From Lepraria neglecta (lineage: Eukaryota > Ascomycota > Lecanoromycetes > Lecanorales > Stereocaulaceae), in assembly GCA_033220425.1 (NCBI GenBank), contig CM065652.1, forward strand, positions 4,402,001-4,466,000: a DNA stretch of 64,000 bases. The letters are read 5' to 3'. Made by a program: the position numbers and the translations under genes. The notes under the pieces are model-generated. The model saw only the letters and a list, made by a program, of their open reading frames with translations. It made no database searches and was not told the DNA's origin. Positions within the stretch are counted from its first letter, which is position 1. The number at the start of each line of letters is the position of its first letter. Below, in pieces: positions 58,249 through 64,000 of this stretch.

Positions 58249-59757
58249 CAATTAAACAACCCAGAAGTGCTGGAACAGATCTGCCAACATCTCGAAACAC
58301 CAGACTAGAAGACAGCGCACTTCATCTGTCGAGCATTCAATCTAGTAGCTCAGAAATACCTCCTCACAAACATACTAGTCAGATCCAACCTTAGTGAGTG
58401 GCTTGGGGCTTCCTGTAAGTCGTTTCTGAATCTGGAAACGTTGCAATTGACGCCAGAAACATTCGGCTACGAGCGTCCACCTAGCATATCAGGGTTCAAT
58501 GTCAACCCTCAGGTAACATGGGAAATGCTCAGTCCGAAAACTACAGCTGTTGCAATGGCAGAAAACACTTAATTGACCAACTAGCTAAGAGATAGGAATC
58601 TATGGAGTACTAATAGACACCTCTGTCTATTTGCTAACAATTCTGCCTGTGACTAGCGGAGAAAGACAACGGAATCGTATAAAGAGCAATCAGGCAACCA
58701 GATTGCAACAACAGCGTCCGCGAAGCACGGGACTCATATTTTTCTTGGCCTGCTAAAAGCTGCTTATGCAAATGAAATGCGGCTTAGAGACCTTGAAGGC
58801 TATGGAATACCCTGGGAGACTTTCCACAAGCTTGAAAATGGGTCCGATATGTTCGACGAGATCCTAAGCCGACTCCGACACCTTAAGTTACTCATAGTCC
58901 ATGATATCAGCAAAACTGTGGGACTCACTGAGATGCGCCGACAACGTAAGTGCAACTTCTTGAGTCTTTGTGCTTTATACTCTGCTCCCAAGAGTTGCCC
59001 TTCAGGATAAAGCCTGTTCTGATTTGTCCTTCTATTCTCGTTTCGGTGCTTCTAAGACCTGTTTTTGGGTATAAAGCCTGTTTACAACCGTTCTCTTTTG
59101 CCCCTACTTGTTCCTAGAAGCCATCGTGCACTCGCTACTTCTGAAACCAATCTTTTGGCTCAGGCCACGCCCTCCAAAAGGCCATGCTAACTGAGACCTG
59201 TAGGCGACAACTGTGCACAGTTCATTGGCAAAGCTATGATGCTGTAGACTCTACACCTCTCCTTTACCATGGAACCGCGCAGGCCTTCCACCTGGTTGTC
59301 AGAGCTTACCAATATCCGCGAGCACTGGCCAGGTCTCAAGGATCTGAAGCCAGACCTTATCTGCACGGAGCAGTCAGTCCTAGAAGAGTTCCACAGCACA
59401 CACGCACCTACTCTTCGGCCACTAGAGCTGAAGGATGTCACCCTTGACTCGGATTCAAAGGACAGTAGCTTGAGCCAAGAGTCATGAGTAAGTTTGATTC
59501 AATTCCTTCAGGCCTCGCTACAACTCAAATCTGTGCAGTTTGATGGAAGACTCGAAGCCGTGAATGCTTTTTGGATTCCGCATGGCGTTGAGTATCGCAA
59601 ATCTAGAGATGCTTCGTTCGTGGTTAATGCAACGGGAGAGTGCTTGAGGGATCAGATTGAGCGATTCATTATCAAAGAGGGAACATGTCCTCTACGCCGT
59701 CCGAATGAGCACGAGCGTAATACGTACGGCGACTACTCATGGAAGTATGCCCTGTAG
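58249..59757 (+). pseudogene. F-box-type protein gene, degenerate
   Basis: An F-box-like start is readable (NNPEVLEQICQHLETPD, then TAG at 58306-58308, then KTAHFICRAFNLVAQKYLL), continuing as SNLSEWLGASCKSFLNLETL before a stop. Further right are blocks typical of fungal F-box/LRR-like proteins: MRLRDLEGYGIPWETFHKLE, FDEILSRLRHLKLLIVHDIS, ELTNIREHWPGLKDLKPDL, TLRPLELKDVTLD, then TGA at 59485-59487, then LIQFLQASLQLKSVQFDGRL. The pieces lie in order on one strand with intact intervening spacing, but at least two in-frame stops lie inside conserved motifs. Substrate adaptors of SCF ubiquitin ligases have this layout. It could be alive only if introns remove both stops, which I cannot arrange. 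Confidence 0.55.
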
Positions 59758-59880
59758 GCGCAATTTGTGCTTGAGTATTTAATGTGATGATCTTTACATC
59801 TTCCTTCGAATCGTGAACCTGCCTCGAATATTCTGCTTAGGCTTGCACACTCCAGCAACGCTAATATGGTCTGGTATCTT

Positions 59881-61601
59881 CTAACCCTCAGGATCTGTAG
59901 GCTCGATGTCCGAAGTGTGTAGGATGGCGGCCATTAGATTCATACAAAATCTTTCAGCAATGACTCTGCCCTTACACATCGAGGACCCTGCTCCATATGG
60001 TCGAAGAGTCTTTTGATCAACCTTGGGTGGAAGACCAGGTTCGCTTGCTGGAACAGGGAATCTTTCGGGCCGGTAAATGCTAGGGTCTTCGAAATTCTTC
60101 GGGTCTGAGTGGTGAAGATAATGGAATACATGAAGGTAGTCTCCTGGCTTCAGCTCGAACGATGACTTACTCTCAGTCGCTGCGCTCCCGTACTCGTGAA
60201 CCATATGCGCGTTCCTAGTTTTCCTGATAGAGCGTGTCTCGCAGTCAAGGCGCAATGTTTCCAAGTAACAAGCTTTGAGTAGTAGGCAAGAGTGCCTTAA
60301 AATCTCGCTATCAGATTCCGTGAGGTTTGGCATACCTGCTCTGCCACTTGCATCGAGCGATCCGTGGTCGACGTCGTTAGGCACATCGGAAAAGAATGAC
60401 TTCGTTTCTTCACGTACTTTATCAGCCAGTCCAGGCGTGGCAAGTATGCGCAGAAAGAACTAGAAGACGTGGTTGTTGGCATTGATTATCAGCCTTGAGG
60501 AATTTAGCTTCCAACCTCTACCACTCAAGTAACAAGGAACATAATCACGCCCAAGGCATACTCAAGCCAGCCGCCGCTCTTGCATCGAACGATAATCCAA
60601 CACTCTTCCAAAATTAGATCGTAAGATCTTATTAGCTGACTCACATTGCTCAGATCTCTCCAACCGGGCTCTGGTTCTTGGCCGGCCTCCACGAGATCCA
60701 GAGCGGTGTACAGAGGTACTAATCCCTTATGCAGTCGATCTCTTGCTTCATAAGCTCTTTTCAGGGACAGAATAGGCAGCCAGCGGGGTAGTCCGGCTGC
60801 CAAAGCAAGGAAGCTGTTATCGAGTACGTCAATTTCCTCTAAGGGGGTTGGGTGAGTTGGCCGTATATGCTTTGCCCATGATTGCGGAAAGGGTTATATG
60901 CCCCAGGGAGCTTGTCAGGAGTGGAAAGGGACTAGCTTACAGTCGAAACAGAGCCTTGCATCACTACTGTAGAGGTCAAACTGTGTCGTTCCCACGGCGC
61001 CAGGTCACATGGATGACCTGAGATTGTGACCAAGCTGTTTACTTGCTTGCCAATGTTGGCAATGGCAGCGTTCGATACATTGCTCATATGAGGGTCTTGC
61101 AGCAGTCACTTGACCATGCAAGCGTCCAAATCGTCTGATGCCAAGAATTATGCCTCGCGGTACTCTGAGGGTATTCCAAAGACTTTGTTGAAGATTATCC
61201 ATTTGATTGACATGTAGTCGACGACGGCGGTGCGTAATTCGGAGAAGGTTGGGATCAGTTGCGGCGTGTAGACAACGCTATGTGTAGAGCCCTAGAAGGC
61301 CAGTTGAAATACTTCTGAGATCCATGAATCCCTGTAGTCAGTCTTAGTTGTAATATCACTCATCTGCTACCCCTTTTTACCTAATCCTTTCAAAAGATGC
61401 GCCATGTAAAAGGAGGCCACTCCAGCCTGAGATTTATTTTCTGGGCGCAGCATCATTGATCAATACGGCCGAGAGTGCACCGGATATCAAGGGACTGAAA
61501 GCGGTAACGATGACGCAGAAAGCCAGTGTAAGAACCATGAAAGCGGTGTAGACGTCTAGAGAGGGCAAAATTTCCCACCAAAAGAGCTTGCTGAAGGTCA
61601 T
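59881..61601 (-). pseudogene. Cytochrome P450 gene, degenerate
   Basis: Read leftward on the minus strand, the parts of one P450 appear in order. There is an N-terminal membrane anchor from ATG at 61601 (MTFSKLFWWEILPSLD, FMVLTLAFCVIVTAFSPL), then a helix block (SELRTAVVDYMSIKWIIFNK), NVSNAAIANIGKQVNSLVT, LAAGLPRWLPILSLKRAYEA, HVF-stop-FFLRILATPGLADKVRE, ExxR-like LETLRLDCETRSIRK, PERFPVPASEPGLPP and the heme loop YGAGSSMCKGRVIAERF. Stops interrupt several blocks, for example TAA after NDAAPRK, TGA after ACMVK and TAG in place of the expected Trp of the VFWFF motif. The architecture recalls CYP7/8-like fungal P450s. Most changes fit C-to-T or G-to-A, as expected from RIP. It is almost certainly non-functional. 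Confidence 0.75.
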
Positions 61602-63111
61602 TGTGAAAACACAAAATTCTGTCTAAAACATCGTAGTGGCTGCTAAGAAGGGTTCTTTATAGATCGCAAGCAGGCCAAAGACCAGAAAAAGGAAGTCTAC
61701 AATACAAGAGTACAGAGACTTTACTGGAATGTTTCCACGGAGTCCAGACCTTGGTCAAAGCATGTTCACGGAGATACAGCATCTTGTCCAAGGCAAAATC
61801 TTACTTCCAGCGGTAACATCGTGAGATAGTGGGACAGGTTCGGTGCTTGGTGGCAAAGTGGATAATGGCACTCCGCAGAGGACGGCCAATCATGTATGCG
61901 CAAGTGCAAACCGCCTCATGGAAACAAGTCCGAGACATGCTGAAAACTCATGGCAATGATGAAGCCTCTCAGGAGTGTAGCATAAAGCCTAGCTCACGGG
62001 TGACAAAGAGGTCGAATTGAAGGCTCTGTGCAAGCTCAGGTTTGGAGGCTTGCCAGTCCAAACGCTATGGTATTTAGATTGGCAGTCTGTATTGCCAATG
62101 TCATATTGTCAAATAGAATCAAATTGAACTCAAGGGTACTAATGAGCGTTGAAATTTGACAAAATTGTGGCAAAATACCGACTGTCTTTATAATCCGCGA
62201 GGTGAGCTTTGACAGTTCATGATAAGCACAGGCCAATTCTGGATAAAGGATCACATTATGCCAACCTTCGCCGCCTCAACCCGCCCTGATAGTGTATTTG
62301 GATGCAAAGCTTTCATGCTACACTCGTTAGGCTGTTTCGGCAATCTGCTACCGGGGCCTTTCCACCGAAGGAAACGTAGTCTAAGATAATATGGCGGTGG
62401 GCTAAAGCTGGATTGTCTCCTTTCTGAAGACAAGTATTTCAAGGCAACGTAGGCAAACTATATCAGGCTGTGTTTTTGTACATGTAGTTGGCATTGGAGT
62501 GTGAAGGTGCTATTTTTAGTAAGATTGGGGCGATTGGACAATCACCGAGGATTGGCGGAAGGCGCCCCCACTTCGCTCCCTCGCTTCTTTTGACTTCGAA
62601 CCCCTCAATGAGCGATGATTTCCGAGTGGCCCCTGCCTTTATGTAGACTCCCAACCCCCTTTCGTTCTTCTGCCTTTCCACTTCTGTCCTAACACTACAA
62701 TCCTTTACTACTTTCGATTTGCGCGCATCTATCGCTGAAATCCTATCCAGCTCCCTGAGCATCTGACTCGACAGCGACATCACTCCAACACAAGAGGCTG
62801 AAATCAGGCATTCCAACTAGGAAGTGTTCCCAAGGTTGTATTTAGTCATTTGAGCTAGTTCAAGGATCATCGCCAAGCGTGAGCCGTTCCTTCCCCTTTT
62901 CTCTTTTCCTCTTCCGTCCTCGGTCGCCTCTCCTTCCAACACATGAACTTGAACCTTTCTCGATGAGGAGCTTTTGACGAACCTCTCTCTCTCTAACCCA
63001 ACGCAGTAACCCTAATCCAAACATATCAACCACTTCCCTAATTGGGTCGAATCCAAACATTCACTGCTTCTCAACGACGATACCACAACTTTTTCGAATC
63101 ACCACCCAAAA
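61602..63111. other. intergenic region and leader of the MADS-box gene
   Basis: No supportable gene is present. Frames at 61829-62020 (plus), 62254-62036 (minus) and 62816-62463 (minus) have no recognised domain. From about 62860 to 63000 the DNA is strongly pyrimidine-rich (including CTCTCTCTCT), typical of a fungal promoter/leader. Confidence 0.55.
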
Positions 63112-63916
63112 ATGGCTGACATCGCTGACCCCAATGCCTCTCCCACCGCCCATGACGATGCGACCGGCAACGGCGCCGACGTTCGAGGCGTCAAGCGTCC
63201 TCGCGTCTCGACTGCGGCCGACGACGACGACGAGGATGATGACAAGCCTGGACGTGAGAGGAGGAAGATTGACATCAAATTCATCCAAGACAAGTCCCGC
63301 CGTCATATCACTTTCTCAAAGCGCAAAGCTGGCATCATGAAGAAGGTATGATCCACTTGGATGCGAAACAGCCGTTTGCGCTTACATACTCACGGTCGGT
63401 GCTTGCTCAATCGATGCTGATCTGTTCCTGTGCACAGGCCTACGAGTTGTCCGTCCTCACCGGCACCCAAGTCCTCCTCCTCGTTGTCTCCGAGACTGGA
63501 CTCGTCTACACCTTCACTACTCCTAAGCTCCAACCCCTCGTTACTAAGCCCGAAGGCAAGAATCTCATCCAGGTAAGTCCATGGTACACATATTGATGTG
63601 TGTCGCCCATTAATGTTGTCCTGCCTAGGCATGCCTTAATGCACCCGAGCCTGCACCTGGCAACGAGAACGGTGTTGATGCCGAATCGACTGTCGACTCT
63701 CCCGAAGACGTGAACCACGCCCAGATCCCAGCCCCACAAGCCAGCATGCCTCGCGGCCAAGGCATGGCACCTCAATACATGACACCCGAGCAACAGCAGC
63801 ATATGGCATACCAGCAGTATATGCAAACACAACAAGGGGTTGGCGGGCAGTATCCGATGCCCCCACAGGGTAGGATGCAGCACCAGCCCAAGCTTGAAGA
63901 GCACATGCTGAGATGA
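63112..63916 (+). CDS. MCM1: MADS-box transcription factor, Mcm1/SRF type (McmA)
   Basis: Three exons (63112-63345, 63438-63572, 63629-63916) give 218 residues. After an acidic Asp-rich N-terminus the MADS domain (about residues 53-110) reads RRKIDIKFIQDKSRRHITFS, KRKAGIMKKAYELSVLTGTQ, VLLLVVSETGLVYTFTTPK. Intron 1 splits it after MKK. The SRF-type signature is the block KAYELSVLTGTQVLLLV. The C-terminus is Gln/Met/Pro-rich (EQQQHMAYQQYMQTQQGVGG), a likely activation or cofactor region. Mcm1 is an essential factor acting with partners at CC(A/T)6GG boxes in cell-type, mating and cell-cycle genes. Length matches McmA of Aspergillus. The start is the first ATG after a clean leader, and every junction keeps phase. 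Confidence 0.96.
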
Positions 63917-64000
63917 GATTCTAATTAGAGCGATGAACGAATGAGACGAATGGTAACAAGGAGGAAAAAAAAGGGATAATTGATACACGGCCTGTACTAA

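Noticed and set aside
62463-62816. 117-residue minus-strand frame upstream of the MADS-box gene
   Set aside because: No recognised domain and no conserved-looking block. It may be chance, although a small gene cannot be excluded.

Overview
This is a filamentous ascomycete (Pezizomycotina) genome window. The signs are spliced genes with short GT-AG introns (mostly 44-70 nt), a FlbC-like zinc-finger regulator, long Ser/Pro/Gln-rich fungal proteins, and decayed genes whose stop codons look like C-to-T changes of the RIP kind. A Dothideomycete is my guess from the overall look of the proteins, not a proven placement. I see no rRNA, CRISPR, operon, virus-like element or recognisable transposon coding region. 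One tRNA-like remnant is marked.

Layout. 0-1 kb: the 3' end of TYW3 (tRNA wybutosine synthesis), then a disrupted small membrane-protein frame on the minus strand. 1-4.9 kb: gene-poor. 4.9-7.6 kb: a FlbC/Ace2-type C2H2 factor behind an unusual 1.28-kb stretch with no ATG. 9.3-13.5 kb: an Hsl1/Gin4-type (NIM1-related) kinase. 14.1-17.1 kb: divergent UBP6 (proteasomal deubiquitinase) and ARPC4 (Arp2/3 subunit). 19.1-23.7 kb: a 1,320-residue protein with a C-terminal RRM. 23.7-29.3 kb: a gene desert. 29.3-30.7 kb: a Zn2Cys6 protein. 31.5-33.7 kb: a divergent pair, an NTF2-like (DUF1348) protein and an Af470-like monooxygenase. 34.4-37.3 kb: POP1 (RNase P/MRP). 37.7-40.6 kb: divergent secreted fasciclin protein and acyl-protein thioesterase. 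41.0-41.9 kb: a short-chain dehydrogenase whose last codons look frame-shifted. 42.5-45.2 kb: an unrecognised 891-residue protein.

45.8-51.6 kb: divergent MTC5/WDR59 (SEA/GATOR2 complex) and UBC13 (K63 ubiquitin E2, with a GC-AG intron). 52.1-54.9 kb: an unrecognised 907-residue protein with a Cys-rich C-terminus. 55.6-56.5 kb: ribosomal protein eL24. 56.9-57.4 kb: a small unrecognised minus-strand gene. 58-62 kb: decayed F-box and cytochrome P450 genes. 63.1-63.9 kb: a Mcm1/SRF-type MADS-box factor.

Most genes are unlinked housekeeping functions. Adjacency seems to matter mainly through shared divergent promoters (UBP6/ARPC4, fasciclin/APT1, MTC5/UBC13, NTF2-like/monooxygenase). Several genes use tiny or odd exons: an ATG-only exon and a 9-nt last exon in ARPC4, a 12-nt exon in APT1, a 16-nt first exon in UBP6 and a GC-AG intron in UBC13. 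I assigned exon boundaries by eye, requiring frame continuity, splice consensus and family similarity. No transcripts or database searches were available.
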